From positions 1,612,001-1,676,000 of the forward strand of contig NZ_CP019070.1 of NCBI RefSeq assembly GCF_001956695.1: a stretch of 64,000 nt of DNA, in the 5' to 3' direction. The translations under genes were made by a program, and so were the position numbers. The notes below the pieces were generated by a model. It did no database searches. It had not been told where the DNA came from and saw only the letters and a program-made list of their open reading frames with translations. Each line of letters starts with the position of its first letter. The stretch's first letter is position 1. Below are positions 35,530 through 45,159 of this stretch, one piece after another. This stretch comes from Poseidonibacter parvus. GTDB lineage: Bacteria; Campylobacterota; Campylobacteria; Campylobacterales; Arcobacteraceae.

Positions 35530-36372
35530 CTAAAACTCTCTTAATAACTTTTCGTAATAATTATGATTGTATTTTTCTTGGAACCAAGTAGGTAAAATTT
35601 CTACTAAAAAAGGATAATCAATTAACATACTACAAAAAACATCATAAACACAAGATGCATCTTCACTTGCATATCTTATTTGAGTATCTGTTAATTTATT
35701 GTTTTCCCAATTTGATCTTGATACTCTTTTTGATTTTTGTAAGTTCTCATTTAAAAACAAAAGTACACTTTTCTTAGCACCAATATCATTTGGGTATGAC
35801 ATTTTAGCTTTAAATAATGAACCAAAATCAATACAACACTTAGGTCTTATTTTAAACTCTGTGTATAAAGCTGATGTATCACCATTTAATCCAATTCCAA
35901 CTTTTATAATATTTCTATTTGTTAATATGTTTAATAGTGGTTTAATATTTCTTATTAAATGAACTTGAAACAAATAACAATCTTTATCATCACACATTTG
36001 AATAATTGCAATTTTACTAGGTGGAACACCTTTTTCAAAAATAGGTTTTTGTTCTGTATCAAATCCCAATATTTTTGAATTTTCTAGTTTTAAAACTGCA
36101 TCATTTAAATCTTTTTCAGTTTTAATAATATGAACTTTTTTATTTTTTAATGAATAAGAAGGAAGTGTTTCATCTGTAAATTTATTTATATTGTCAAGTT
36201 TTGATATGAAATTGATAAGCTTATAAGTTTTGTCATCTAAAGAGTTTACAACATCACTAAACGCATTTGCAACAGCTTTTTCTAGTTCTTGACCAGTTTT
36301 ATTTCCACAAATCTTTTTAATTAGATCAATTCTATTTTTATTTATAAAGGACTCAGATATATCTGTTTTCAA
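35530..36372 (-). CDS. 3'-5' exonuclease domain protein, RNase D/WRN-type (DEDDy)
   Basis: A 280-residue protein. The N-terminal ~75 residues are unrecognised helix. The exonuclease core follows: ILGFDTEQKP (~96-105) supplies Asp and Glu, VGIGLNGDTSALY (~160) the second Asp, and YASEDASCVYDVF (~237) the Tyr and last Asp of a DEDDy site. No HRDC domain is present, so it is not a standard Rnd. It may act on DNA or RNA ends. It is probably monocistronic. Confidence 0.85.
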   Translation of the reverse strand: MKTDISESFINKNRIDLIKKICGNKTGQELEKAVANAFSDVVNSLDDKTYKLINFISKLDNINKFTDETLPSYSLKNKKVHIIKTEKDLNDAVLKLENSKILGFDTEQKPIFEKGVPPSKIAIIQMCDDKDCYLFQVHLIRNIKPLLNILTNRNIIKVGIGLNGDTSALYTEFKIRPKCCIDFGSLFKAKMSYPNDIGAKKSVLLFLNENLQKSKRVSRSNWENNKLTDTQIRYASEDASCVYDVFCSMLIDYPFLVEILPTWFQEKYNHNYYEKLLREF

Positions 36373-36447
36373 AAAAATTCTCCAGGAAATATGTTTTAAT
36401 TAACGAATAATATCTAAAAGTTCATGAATTATACGTTTTACTCAAGT

Positions 36448-37206
36448 TTATTTTAAATGCTTTTTCAAAATAATAAACCAATTATTTACATTTTTTATAT
36501 AATCTTCAATACATAAATCTTTTCTTTCTTGTGTATAATTTAATTCATCTAAAAACTTATTATACTTTTTTGGATAGCTTCCATAGGCATAACACAAAGA
36601 ATCATAGAACCTTTGTATATCTAAACTATGTTCATCTATAAAGTCATCATTTTCTAATTTATGATTATTGCTATAAAGTTTGAAAATATCTGCAGAACTT
36701 AAAAGTATATCATCACCATTTTTAAAAAGTTCTATTAACATCACAGCAGCAAAACTATCTGCAATATTCTCTTCATTCCCAACAATAGGAAGATTATAGA
36801 TGTCTATGAAGGCATGAGCAAGTTCATGTAATATAGTTTGAATCAATACATCAATACTTGCATTTTCAATGCTAATACCAGTTTTATTATATTGTACTTT
36901 TTTAAAAGTGTTAAAAGTATTTGTATAAAAAGAGTATGGAATTAATATTTTATTTGTATGATTTTCATATAAAGGACCACCATTAGAGCCAATTTCAATA
37001 AGAACTGTTTTTTCAAGTTTAAACTTATTGTTTAAAGTTGCAATAAAAGTATCAAGAAAAAAAGAATTTTCAAGTTGCTTTTTTATTTTTTCTTCATTAA
37101 AGGTATTTCCTTTTAAAAATTCTATTTTTATTTTATCTTTTGCACATAAAGTGGTTACTATAAATAGAGAAAAAATTATACTAAAAATTACTTTTTTATA
37201 AAACAT
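36448..37206 (-). CDS. Secreted zincin metallopeptidase, DUF4344-like
   Basis: A 252-residue exported protein with a signal peptide (residues 1-21, ending LCAKD). The zinc site HELAH (in QTILHELAHAFIDIY, ~134-148) is followed by EENIADSFAAVMLIEL (~157), where Glu is the likely third ligand. This E-x-x-A-D text is typical of the DUF4344 metallopeptidase-like family. Its start lies 32 bp after a strong terminator and just downstream of a putative leader-peptide unit, raising the possibility of attenuation control. Its ribosome site is weak (AAAGAAA). Confidence 0.75.
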   Translation of the reverse strand: MFYKKVIFSIIFSLFIVTTLCAKDKIKIEFLKGNTFNEEKIKKQLENSFFLDTFIATLNNKFKLEKTVLIEIGSNGGPLYENHTNKILIPYSFYTNTFNTFKKVQYNKTGISIENASIDVLIQTILHELAHAFIDIYNLPIVGNEENIADSFAAVMLIELFKNGDDILLSSADIFKLYSNNHKLENDDFIDEHSLDIQRFYDSLCYAYGSYPKKYNKFLDELNYTQERKDLCIEDYIKNVNNWFIILKKHLK

Positions 37207-37237
37207 TTATTGATTTCTTTTTTAAAAAATTAAACAT

Positions 37238-37272
37238 AAAAAAAGGGAGTCAACATTTGTTAAACTCCCTTT
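37238..37272 (-). terminator. Rho-independent terminator upstream of the metallopeptidase gene
   Basis: AAAGGGAGT and ACTCCCTTT (37242-37250 and 37264-37272) form a 9-bp stem with a 13-nt loop. On the minus strand a seven-T run follows (37238-37244). No minus-strand protein gene longer than seven codons lies upstream, so the transcript it ends must be the small unit at 37240-37402. Confidence 0.85.
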
Positions 37273-37402
37273 ATTTAATATCTTAGTTAAATAAAACATT
37301 TATTTAACCTATCACTACATAGTGATTTAAATTATTATATTAGTTTGTAACAATACTAAAAATGTGAAACCTTCGTCATTTGCACCTCCGTATTATTTGG
37401 TT
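37240..37402 (-). ncRNA. Putative small RNA or attenuator leader upstream of the metallopeptidase gene
   Basis: Reading leftward: an extended -10 (37409-37417), a start site near 37402, a strong GGAGGTG site (37383-37389) and a 7-codon ORF. Then come two near-perfect hairpins: 37311-37326 (7-bp stem, 2-nt loop) and 37287-37307 (9-bp stem, 3-nt loop). A terminator follows. Together they predict a ~160-nt transcript. It could be a free small RNA or a transcription attenuator for the metallopeptidase gene 34 bp downstream. No known RNA family is recognised. Confidence 0.5.
37356..37379 (-). CDS. Seven-residue leader peptide MTKVSHF
   Basis: ATG at 37379 to TAG at 37356-37358 encodes MTKVSHF. 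It is preceded at ideal spacing by GGAGGTG, one of the strongest Shine-Dalgarno sequences in the window. Such a site on so short an ORF suggests that the act of translation matters, as in attenuation leaders. No run of a single amino acid codon is present, so no regulatory amino acid can be proposed. Confidence 0.45.
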   Translation of the reverse strand: MTKVSHF

Positions 37403-37408
37403 ACCAGT

Positions 37409-37417
37409 ATTATAACA
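37409..37417 (-). promoter_or_regulatory. Extended -10 promoter of the small leader unit
   Basis: On the minus strand the sequence reads TGTTATAAT: a consensus TATAAT (37409-37414) with the upstream TG of an extended -10. It points into the leader-peptide unit. The upstream region is AT-rich with no clear -35. Confidence 0.6.
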
Positions 37418-37490
37418 TCTTTTTAAATTAAAACTAACTTAAATTTAGCAACATTTATATAAAATAAACTAAATTTTACAAAGGATTACT

Positions 37491-37661
37491 ATGTTTTTAA
37501 AGAATTTAAAGAATATATTTAAAAAAGAGAAAACTTTTGAGTGTATTATCTGGGATGGAAAAACAATGAAATATCAAGATTTGACAAAAAAACAAATTGA
37601 TGAAATATCGAATAATCCAGAATATAAAGATTGGACTGTTACATTAAAAGACGAATGTTAA
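37491..37661 (+). CDS. Small basic protein of unknown function (56 aa), upstream of aat
   Basis: A 56-codon ORF with an AAAGGATT ribosome site and ATG at 37491, ending TAA at 37659-37661, 23 bp before aat. The N-terminus is Lys-rich (MFLKNLKNIFKKEKTFECII) and the rest reads like a compact folded domain (WDGKTMKYQDLTKKQIDEIS, then YKDWTV). It has no membrane segment. Its proximity to aat and good start signals support it as a real gene. I do not recognise its family. Confidence 0.65.
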   Translation: MFLKNLKNIFKKEKTFECIIWDGKTMKYQDLTKKQIDEISNNPEYKDWTVTLKDEC

Positions 37662-37684
37662 ATTAATTAAGATAAAATAATATT

Positions 37685-38350
37685 ATGGAATTATTAGATG
37701 CAGATGAAAAAGTATACCTTTTAGAAGAGAATGATTTTAGTTTCCCAAGCTTAGATATGATGAATAATGATTTAGTTGCAATTGGTGGAGACTTTCATCC
37801 TCAAAGATTAATCAATGCATATCAAAACGGATTATTTCCTTGGTTTATTGATGAGAACAATTATATACATTGGTATAGTCCAAATAAAAGAATGATTCTT
37901 TATCCAGAAGAGTTTAAAGTATCAAAAAGTTTAAATAAAAGTATCAAAAATAAAGGCTTTGTTATAAAATCAAATGAAAATTTTGATGAAATAATAAAAA
38001 ATTGTGCAAATATAAAAAGAAAACATGAAGATGAAACATGGATTAGTGATGAATTTATACAAGCCTATTCAAAACTTTTTGATTTAGGTTACGTATTTTC
38101 AATTGAGTGTTACTTAGATGATGAACTAGTTGGTGGATTATATGGTCTTCTGATAAATAATATTTTCTGTGGTGAAAGTATGTTTTCAAAAGTAAACGAT
38201 GCATCAAAGGTAGCTTTTTATCATTTATGTAATCAAGCAAAAGCTAATGGAATAAAAATGATTGACTGTCAAGTATACAATGAACATCTAGCGTCATTAG
38301 GTGCTAAAGAAATTAATAGAGAAGAGTATTTTAAAATACTAAAGGTTTAA
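37685..38350 (+). CDS. aat: Leucyl/phenylalanyl-tRNA-protein transferase
   Basis: Aat adds Leu or Phe to proteins with N-terminal Lys or Arg, feeding the ClpS/ClpAP N-degron pathway. Landmarks are FPSLDMMNNDLVAIGGD (~20-36), AYQNGLFPWF (~45-54), WYSPNKRMIL (~64-73), TWISDEFIQAY (~119) and GGLYGLLINNIFCGESMFS (~150-168). At 221 residues it is full length. The histidine kinase gene starts 2 bp after its stop codon. Confidence 0.94.
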   Translation: MELLDADEKVYLLEENDFSFPSLDMMNNDLVAIGGDFHPQRLINAYQNGLFPWFIDENNYIHWYSPNKRMILYPEEFKVSKSLNKSIKNKGFVIKSNENFDEIIKNCANIKRKHEDETWISDEFIQAYSKLFDLGYVFSIECYLDDELVGGLYGLLINNIFCGESMFSKVNDASKVAFYHLCNQAKANGIKMIDCQVYNEHLASLGAKEINREEYFKILKV

Positions 38351-38351
38351 A

Positions 38352-41108
38352 ATGAAAACTAAACATGACATCCAACAGCTTCATAATTTTATTGAACTTA
38401 TATCAGATTTAGCTTTTGTAAAAAATTTTAAAGGTCAATTTACACATATAAATGAAGCTTTTGTAGAATTAGTAGGTAAAAAAAGAGAAGATATCTATTT
38501 AAAAACTGACTTTGATTTATTTCCTAAAGAGGAAGCATTAAAGTTTAAAAAAGTTGATGATGAAATATTTAAAAGTAAAAAATCAAATAATAGTATAGAA
38601 GAACAATTAATACATTATAATGGAACTATTTCATATTTTAATACTTCAAAACAAGTTCTTTATGATTTAGAAGAAAATGAAATAGGACTATTTTGTGTAG
38701 CAAAAAATATAACTATTAGAAAAGAATATGAAATAATATATCGAGATAATCAACTTTTATTAGAATACATTGCAATGCAAAATAAACTAAAACCAATTTT
38801 AGACAAAATTGTACTTTTAGCTGAACAAAGAAATATAAACAGTATGTGTTCTATTCTTTTATTAGATAAAGAAAAAAAACATTTATTAAATTGTTCAGCA
38901 CCTAGTTTACCAATATTTTATACTAACGCTATAAATGGAGTAGAAATAGGTGAAAAAGTTGGTTCTTGTGGAAGTGCTGCTTTTAAAAAGAAAAGAGTTA
39001 TAGTAGAAAATATTAATACTCATGAAAACTGGAAAGATTATTTAGAATTAACAAACAAAGCAAATTTACATTCATGTTGGTCTCAACCTATTATTTCATC
39101 AAACAATGAAGTTTTAGGAACATTTGCTATTTATAATACAACTCCAAAAGCACCCTCTTCATTTGAACTAAAATTAATTTCTGCTTATTCTAATCTTGCA
39201 GCTATAGCAATTGAAAAAGATAACAATTATAGAACAATTTTAGAAAATGAGTATCAATTATCACTACTTTTTAATAATACTCATAGTGGTTTAATCTATG
39301 TAAATGAAAAGAATGAAATACAAAAAGCCAATCAACGTTTTATTGATATATTTGGCTATGAAACAGTTGAAGAGATAAAAGGTTTAAATGACACTAGTTT
39401 TTATCTACCAAATATTACATATGAAAATATAAAAGAAAAATTAAATGGTGAATATCAATTCAAGAAAAAAGATGGAACCAGTATATGGTGCGAGTTTTCA
39501 GGAAAGCTTCTAAATAAAGAAATTTCAAGTGATTTATCTAAAGGTGTATTGTGGACAATAAATGATATATCATCACGTAAAGTAATTGAAGAAGAATTAA
39601 AACAAAGTGAGTATTTTAATAAAAACATATTAGAAACTATCCCTAATATGCTTTGGTTAAAAGATATGAATGGTTTCTATATAACATGTAATCGCCAGTT
39701 TGAGAAATTTTACAATATAAAAAAAGAAAAAATTATTGGTAAAACAGATTATGACTTTGAAAAAAAAGAAATCGCTAAAGAACTTAGGAATTTTGATAAG
39801 TTAACTATAAAATCTTCATCAACATTGACAAAAGAGCAATGGCTAACTTCTTTTGATAATAAAAGAATATTATCAGAGATAACAAAAAGAGCAATTACAG
39901 ACAAAGAAGGAAATATTATAGGAGTTCTTGGTATTTCACATGATATAACAAAAAGATATGAAGCTTTTGAAAAAGTAGAAAATCTAAATAAGCTTGCCGA
40001 GTCTTTAACAAAATTCCAATCCTCATTACTTTCATTATTTGATAAAGGTGATGCAATACTTTTTAAATGGAAAAATAATAAAAATTATGATGCTGAATAT
40101 ATTTCTTCAAGTGTTAAAAAACTTTTGGGCTATGAAAAAGAAGAATTTTTATCAAAAAAACTAAACTATGGAAACTTCATACATAAAGATGATTATGATG
40201 TCGCTTTAAAAGAATTAAAAGGAGCTATTGAGAATAAATTAGATTATTTCAAACATGAACCATATAGAATAGTAGATAAAGATAATAATATCAAATGGAT
40301 TCTAGATTATACCGTTTTTGAGAAAGATTCAAAAAATAATATTACACATTTTATTGGATATATTACGGATATTACAGAACAATTAAAGCAACAAGAAATA
40401 ATATTTGAGCAATCAAAACTTGTTTCTATGGGAGAAATGATTGGAAATATTGCACATCAATGGAGACAGCCTTTATCTGTTATTTCAACAATATCAACAG
40501 CTTGTAAACTTGAAAAAGAACTTGATATTTTAGAAGAAGATGATTTTATAAATAAGATGGAAGTAATAAATACAAATGCCCAATATCTTTCACAAACAAT
40601 TGATGATTTCAGAGATTTTATAAAAGCAGACCGAGAATTAAATGACTTTATCTTATCAAATGCAATTAAAAGTTTTTTAAATTTGGCTAATACTAATATT
40701 GTCAATCATGACATAAATATAGTTTTAGATTTAGATGATGATATTATTTTAAAAAATTATCAAAATGATATGATTCAAGCATTTATTAATATAATAAATA
40801 ATTCTATAGATGCTTTTGAAAATACAAGTAATAAGGAAAAGTTTTTCTTTATTAAAACATCAAAAATAAATAATAAAACCATTATAAAACTTAAAGATAA
40901 TGCAGGTGGAATTGATATAAATTTATTAGATAAAGTTTTTGAGCCATACACAACAAATAAACATAAAAGTCAAGGAACAGGTCTTGGATTGAATATTACT
41001 TATAATTTCATTGTTATAGGAATGAAAGGTGAGATCAGCGTAGAAAACTTAACATATTCGTACAAAGGTGAAAACTATAAGGGTTGTGAATTTACAATAA
41101 CTTTATAA
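38352..41108 (+). CDS. Cytoplasmic multi-PAS/GAF sensor histidine kinase
   Basis: A 918-residue kinase with no predicted membrane helices. In order: PAS (~8-125), GAF (~135-295, with SCGSAAFKKKRVIVENI), PAS (~300-415), PAS (~420-545), PAS/PAC (~565-690), then a dimerisation domain with the phosphoacceptor His in IGNIAHQWRQPLS (~702) and a HATPase with NSIDAFEN and TGLGLN (~815-895). The HQWRQP text is common in Campylobacterota kinases. No response regulator gene is adjacent. The start lies 2 bp after aat, so both may be co-transcribed. Confidence 0.92.
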   Translation: MKTKHDIQQLHNFIELISDLAFVKNFKGQFTHINEAFVELVGKKREDIYLKTDFDLFPKEEALKFKKVDDEIFKSKKSNNSIEEQLIHYNGTISYFNTSKQVLYDLEENEIGLFCVAKNITIRKEYEIIYRDNQLLLEYIAMQNKLKPILDKIVLLAEQRNINSMCSILLLDKEKKHLLNCSAPSLPIFYTNAINGVEIGEKVGSCGSAAFKKKRVIVENINTHENWKDYLELTNKANLHSCWSQPIISSNNEVLGTFAIYNTTPKAPSSFELKLISAYSNLAAIAIEKDNNYRTILENEYQLSLLFNNTHSGLIYVNEKNEIQKANQRFIDIFGYETVEEIKGLNDTSFYLPNITYENIKEKLNGEYQFKKKDGTSIWCEFSGKLLNKEISSDLSKGVLWTINDISSRKVIEEELKQSEYFNKNILETIPNMLWLKDMNGFYITCNRQFEKFYNIKKEKIIGKTDYDFEKKEIAKELRNFDKLTIKSSSTLTKEQWLTSFDNKRILSEITKRAITDKEGNIIGVLGISHDITKRYEAFEKVENLNKLAESLTKFQSSLLSLFDKGDAILFKWKNNKNYDAEYISSSVKKLLGYEKEEFLSKKLNYGNFIHKDDYDVALKELKGAIENKLDYFKHEPYRIVDKDNNIKWILDYTVFEKDSKNNITHFIGYITDITEQLKQQEIIFEQSKLVSMGEMIGNIAHQWRQPLSVISTISTACKLEKELDILEEDDFINKMEVINTNAQYLSQTIDDFRDFIKADRELNDFILSNAIKSFLNLANTNIVNHDINIVLDLDDDIILKNYQNDMIQAFINIINNSIDAFENTSNKEKFFFIKTSKINNKTIIKLKDNAGGIDINLLDKVFEPYTTNKHKSQGTGLGLNITYNFIVIGMKGEISVENLTYSYKGENYKGCEFTITL

Positions 41109-41110
41109 AG

Positions 41111-41737
41111 CTATTTTCGATAATTAACTTTTATTTTTTTACCCAAAACTTTAGGCTTGGTATTTAAAACATGAATATCTAGAAAAGCTTTTACTTGTGC
41201 TAAAGCTTCTCTATCTATCATCTTTTGAGCAGCCTTAGTACCTTTTATATCTTTTGCAGCAAAACCAATAGCCTTTTGACCTTTTTCATGTGCAATATAA
41301 AGTGCCCTATTTAAATGAAACTTTTGAGATACAATAATATAATCATCTAAACTAAATACCTCTTTTGCACGTACTATTGAATCAAAAGTTCTATGTCCAT
41401 GAAAGTCTCTTGTGATATATTTAGACGGAACTCCTAGTTTTATTAGATCTTTATACATTGAAGTTACTTCATCATAATAAGCACTTTTATCTCCTGAAAC
41501 AACAATTGCATTTACTTTTTTTGCTTTCCATAATTGTACTGCTGCACGAATTCTGTAGGTATAAAAATAGTTTTGTTTTCCTTTTGATATATATTTTGCA
41601 GTTCCTAAAACTAAGGCAGCTTTTTTAGCTGGAACTTTTTTAATATCAGTATAAATATCATTATTTTCTTCTTCAACACAAAATACAGATGAAGAAAATA
41701 AAATAATAAATAAAAGTAGCTTGATTGTAAAATTCAT
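41111..41737 (-). CDS. SanA/YdcF-like (DUF218) envelope protein
   Basis: A 208-residue protein with an N-terminal signal sequence (MNFTIKLLLFIILFSSSVFC). The DUF218 core includes AALVLGTAKYISKGK (~39), YRIRAAVQLWKAKKVNAIVV (~61-80), SGDKSAYYDEVTSM (~81) and VSQKFHLNRALYIA (~137). This text is close to SanA, linked in E. coli to envelope barrier function. It lies 3 bp downstream of rlmF and converges on the histidine kinase gene with 2 bp between stops. Confidence 0.85.
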   Translation of the reverse strand: MNFTIKLLLFIILFSSSVFCVEEENNDIYTDIKKVPAKKAALVLGTAKYISKGKQNYFYTYRIRAAVQLWKAKKVNAIVVSGDKSAYYDEVTSMYKDLIKLGVPSKYITRDFHGHRTFDSIVRAKEVFSLDDYIIVSQKFHLNRALYIAHEKGQKAIGFAAKDIKGTKAAQKMIDREALAQVKAFLDIHVLNTKPKVLGKKIKVNYRK

Positions 41738-41740
41738 CTA

Positions 41741-42691
41741 TTATTTACTCCAAGTATTTGCCCAATTTTCTTGTTCTTGTTTTGAAAGAAAAGTCCAAAT
41801 TACAATTCTTGATATCTTTTGACCATGTTGCATTTCAATTGTGTCATACTCTTCTGGTTTAATTTTGTCCAATTCATCGTAGATAAAAGGAAGATTATCT
41901 TTCTTTGAAACAATAGTTGTAAACCAAAAGCAGTTTTTAGAGTATTTTTTACTCTGTTTTATCATAGCTTTTACAAAAGCAACCTCTCCACCTTTACACC
42001 AAAGTTCATTGTTTTTGCCACCAAAATTTAAAGAAGCTTTTTCAACTACTTTTTTTGTAAGGTTTTGAACTTTTCTTTTACTACCTATTTCGGCATCTTT
42101 TTGTGACTTATGAAAAGGAGGATTACATAAAGTAAAATCAAACCTATCATCTTCTTTTATAACACCTGTGAAAATACTGTCATGATTTAATTGCAATCGA
42201 CATTCAATATTTCCTTTTAAAGAAGCATTTGAATTTATAATGTTTTCACTAGAATCAATAGATTCTTTTTCAATATCACTTCCTACAAAAGACCAATCAT
42301 AAACACTATTTCCAATAATAGGATAAATACAATTTGCACCAATTCCAATATCTAAGCCTTTGATATTAGACCCTTTTGGAATTTCATTATCATTATATTG
42401 GGCTAATAAATCAGCGATATAGTGTAAATAGTCAGCACGTCCAGGAATTGGAGGACAAAGATAACCACTTGGAATTGACCAAGATTTAATATTGTAAAAA
42501 TGAGCTAAAAGAGCTTTATTTAAAACTAATACTGCATCTGCATTTGCAAAATCTATTGAAAGTTCATCATATTTGTTTTCAAATACATAATCGCCAAGTT
42601 TTGGTAAACTTTTTATAAGTTTAGGAAAATCGTATCTTTTATTGTGTGGATTTCTTGGGTGTAAACCCTTTTTATGTTTTTTATGAGCCAT
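41741..42691 (-). CDS. rlmF: 23S rRNA (adenine-1618-N6)-methyltransferase
   Basis: RlmF methylates N6 of A1618 in 23S rRNA. The 316-residue sequence has the RlmF-typical start GLHPRNPHNKRYDF (~9-22), SIPSGYLCPPIPGRADYLHY (~72-91), SAM motif LDIGIGANCIYP (~110) and catalytic NPPFHKSQKDAEIGSKRK (~189-206). The start ATG at 42691 lies in a ~120-bp divergent spacer shared with the DUF2062 gene. Confidence 0.93.
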   Translation of the reverse strand: MAHKKHKKGLHPRNPHNKRYDFPKLIKSLPKLGDYVFENKYDELSIDFANADAVLVLNKALLAHFYNIKSWSIPSGYLCPPIPGRADYLHYIADLLAQYNDNEIPKGSNIKGLDIGIGANCIYPIIGNSVYDWSFVGSDIEKESIDSSENIINSNASLKGNIECRLQLNHDSIFTGVIKEDDRFDFTLCNPPFHKSQKDAEIGSKRKVQNLTKKVVEKASLNFGGKNNELWCKGGEVAFVKAMIKQSKKYSKNCFWFTTIVSKKDNLPFIYDELDKIKPEEYDTIEMQHGQKISRIVIWTFLSKQEQENWANTWSK

Positions 42692-42814
42692 ATTATTTTA
42701 TCTTAGTGTATAGTTTTTTTGTATTATACTGTCATATTACTAATTTTGAGTAAATTTACTGTTTATCTAATATGAATTAGGTACAATAATAAATATTTAT
42801 AAAAAAGAGAAACT

Positions 42815-43300
42815 GTGCCGAGAGCGAAATTAAGAAAAATTTTACCTTCACATGAAAAAATAAAAGAACAAAAAATACTAAGAATTTTTGGTGAGCTATT
42901 AAATAAAAGAGAAATTTGGAGTCTTTCAAGAAAAAAGATTCTAGGTGGAGTTTTTATAGGAATTTTCGTAGCTTTCATACCAATGCCTTTTCAAATGGTA
43001 TTAGTAGCTTTTTTAGCAATTTTATTTAAAGTGAACTTTCCAATTACTTTACCTTTAGTTTGGATTACAAATCCATTAACAATGCCTTTTATTTATTATG
43101 CTGAATATGAAATAGGAAATTTTATTTTAAATGTAAAAGACCCTATTAAATTCAGCTTTGAAACAATGGAACAAAATATAGGAGAAATTGCCCTATCCTT
43201 ATATGTAGGTACTGCTTTTCTTTCTATAGTTTGTTCTTTTGGAGCTGTATTTATCTTAAATCTTTTGTGGATTCGAGATGTTAAAAGAAAAAGAAAATAG
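42815..43300 (+). CDS. DUF2062 membrane protein
   Basis: A 161-residue protein. An N-terminal basic segment is followed by GGVFIGIFVAFIPMPFQMVL (~44-63), the DUF2062 signature, two or three further membrane segments and a basic C-terminus (RDVKRKRK). It starts with GTG at 42815 after AAGAGAAA. DUF2062 proteins are widespread inner-membrane proteins of unknown function. It converges on selO with 2 bp between stops. Confidence 0.85.
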   Translation: MPRAKLRKILPSHEKIKEQKILRIFGELLNKREIWSLSRKKILGGVFIGIFVAFIPMPFQMVLVAFLAILFKVNFPITLPLVWITNPLTMPFIYYAEYEIGNFILNVKDPIKFSFETMEQNIGEIALSLYVGTAFLSIVCSFGAVFILNLLWIRDVKRKRK

Positions 43301-43302
43301 TT

Positions 43303-45006
43303 TTAAGAAGAACAACTAACGTGAGAAACTCCCGCTAAATCAAATAGTTCTAAAGGTTTTAATCTATAGTATTTTTCTTCTATTTCTTTACTTTGTTCTT
43401 CATATGGTTTTGTCATAACTTCTTGTAATTCTTCTATTAAAGTATAATCTTCAACTTTTGCATTTTCATAAGCAGGTACTAAAAACCACTCTCTTAAAAT
43501 ATATTTTGGGTTTATTAATTTCATTTGTTTCGATAATTCTTCTTTTGTAATACTTGTATCAATTTGTAAATTCCATTTTTCAAGCCAATAAATCCATGCT
43601 TTTTCTATTTTTTCATCACTAGTAATATCACCATAAAAACTTTTCTTTAAAACTTCTATATCTTTAGGTATTGATGAAAGCTCACGGAAGAAAATAGTAT
43701 AATCAACCGAAGTTTGAACAATCAATGTTAGAAGCTCATGAAATAGTTCTTCATCAAAAATCACAAGTCCAAGTTTAGAAATCCACATCTTTTGCATTTC
43801 TTCTTCCATAATTTTTGAAAAACCATTTTTAATATCATTTAAAACATTTAAATGATTTTCATGCGATACTAGTAAAGGCTGTAAAGCATTACAAAATGAA
43901 TTAAAATTACGTTCTGCCGCTAAGGTTTGATTGAAGAAAGCAAAATGTTCTCCTCCACCTGTCCAAGGCTGATAGTTTGGATCAAATAAATCACAAAATC
44001 CAAAAGGTCCATAATCTAAAGTAAAACCACCGGCTGTACAATTATCACTATTAAAATTACCTTGACAGTATCCAACACGAATCCAATTTGCTATAAGAGC
44101 AGTTAATCTCTTACGAAACTCCAAAGCTAGTAAAACTATTTTTTCTTCTAAATCTAAGCTTTCATCTATATCATTACTATATTCACGTTCAATTAGATGT
44201 AAAACTATTTTTTCTAACTCTTCTTTTGCTTTTTCGTGTTCATTTTTTCTTGTTCTTCTTGCAAAAAGTTCAATTTGCCCAACTCTTAAAAATGACGAAG
44301 CAACTCTTGTTGTAATTGCAACATCTTCATTTATCATTCTATCTGGGTCTTTTGAATATGAACCTTTAGAAAACCAAGGACGACTAACTTGTTCTACTTT
44401 AGAAGTATACAAACTTAAAGACCTTGAAGTTGGGATTCCAAGTTCATTCATATGCTCTTGTGCTAAAAACTCACGAATACTTGAACGTAAAACTGCTCTT
44501 CCATCTGCACCTCTACAATACGGCGTTCTTCCTCCACCTTTTAGTTGCATTTCCCAACGCTTATCATTTATAAGCGCTTCAAGAACAGAAACAGCTCTTC
44601 CATCTCCATATCCATTACCTGTTCCAAAAGGACATTGTTGATAGTATTCTGTTCCAAAAATTGAAAGTGCGTAACCTGTTGCCCACCCTACTTTGCTCAT
44701 TGGTTTTGGAACATTTGAAGTATCACCTGAGAACATTTTCATAAAATCATCAGATTTAGCAAGCCGATCATCAAAACCTAACTCTTTAAAAAAGTTTTTA
44801 CTATGTGCTATATATTTTGGTTTTGGTATAGGTGTTGGGTTTACAGTTACATAGTGTCCAGAAAACACTTGTCTTGGTTCATGGTCAACACCATCTTCTC
44901 TAGCTTCTTCATTTTTATTTAATTTATTCATAAACGAATAATCTGCAAATTTTGCTAAATCATTCAGCGTTTTTACTCTTATACTATTTTTTTCATTTTT
45001 ATTCAT
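43303..45006 (-). CDS. selO: Protein adenylyltransferase SelO (YdiU family)
   Basis: SelO is a pseudokinase-fold enzyme that transfers AMP to protein Ser/Thr/Tyr and is linked to redox stress. Landmarks in the 567-residue sequence are [15 protein letters not shown] (~49-63), [12 protein letters not shown] (~106), [17 protein letters not shown] (~124-140), the Lys-containing [20 protein letters not shown] (~154-173) and [19 protein letters not shown] (~323). It ends SHVSCSS, and that Cys is where animal SelO proteins carry selenocysteine. It is transcribed alone. Confidence 0.93.
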   Translation of the reverse strand: MNKNEKNSIRVKTLNDLAKFADYSFMNKLNKNEEAREDGVDHEPRQVFSGHYVTVNPTPIPKPKYIAHSKNFFKELGFDDRLAKSDDFMKMFSGDTSNVPKPMSKVGWATGYALSIFGTEYYQQCPFGTGNGYGDGRAVSVLEALINDKRWEMQLKGGGRTPYCRGADGRAVLRSSIREFLAQEHMNELGIPTSRSLSLYTSKVEQVSRPWFSKGSYSKDPDRMINEDVAITTRVASSFLRVGQIELFARRTRKNEHEKAKEELEKIVLHLIEREYSNDIDESLDLEEKIVLLALEFRKRLTALIANWIRVGYCQGNFNSDNCTAGGFTLDYGPFGFCDLFDPNYQPWTGGGEHFAFFNQTLAAERNFNSFCNALQPLLVSHENHLNVLNDIKNGFSKIMEEEMQKMWISKLGLVIFDEELFHELLTLIVQTSVDYTIFFRELSSIPKDIEVLKKSFYGDITSDEKIEKAWIYWLEKWNLQIDTSITKEELSKQMKLINPKYILREWFLVPAYENAKVEDYTLIEELQEVMTKPYEEQSKEIEEKYYRLKPLELFDLAGVSHVSCSS

Positions 45007-45159
45007 ATTTTTTCCTTAGAAGCCCTAGCATCTATAATTATTCTGATTTTATCATAAAATGATTACTATTGTTTAAAAGTACTAAGGATTATAACAATTT
45101 AATAAGTTATAATTAGACCAAAATAATTATTAAAAACATTTACATAAAGGATATACTAA

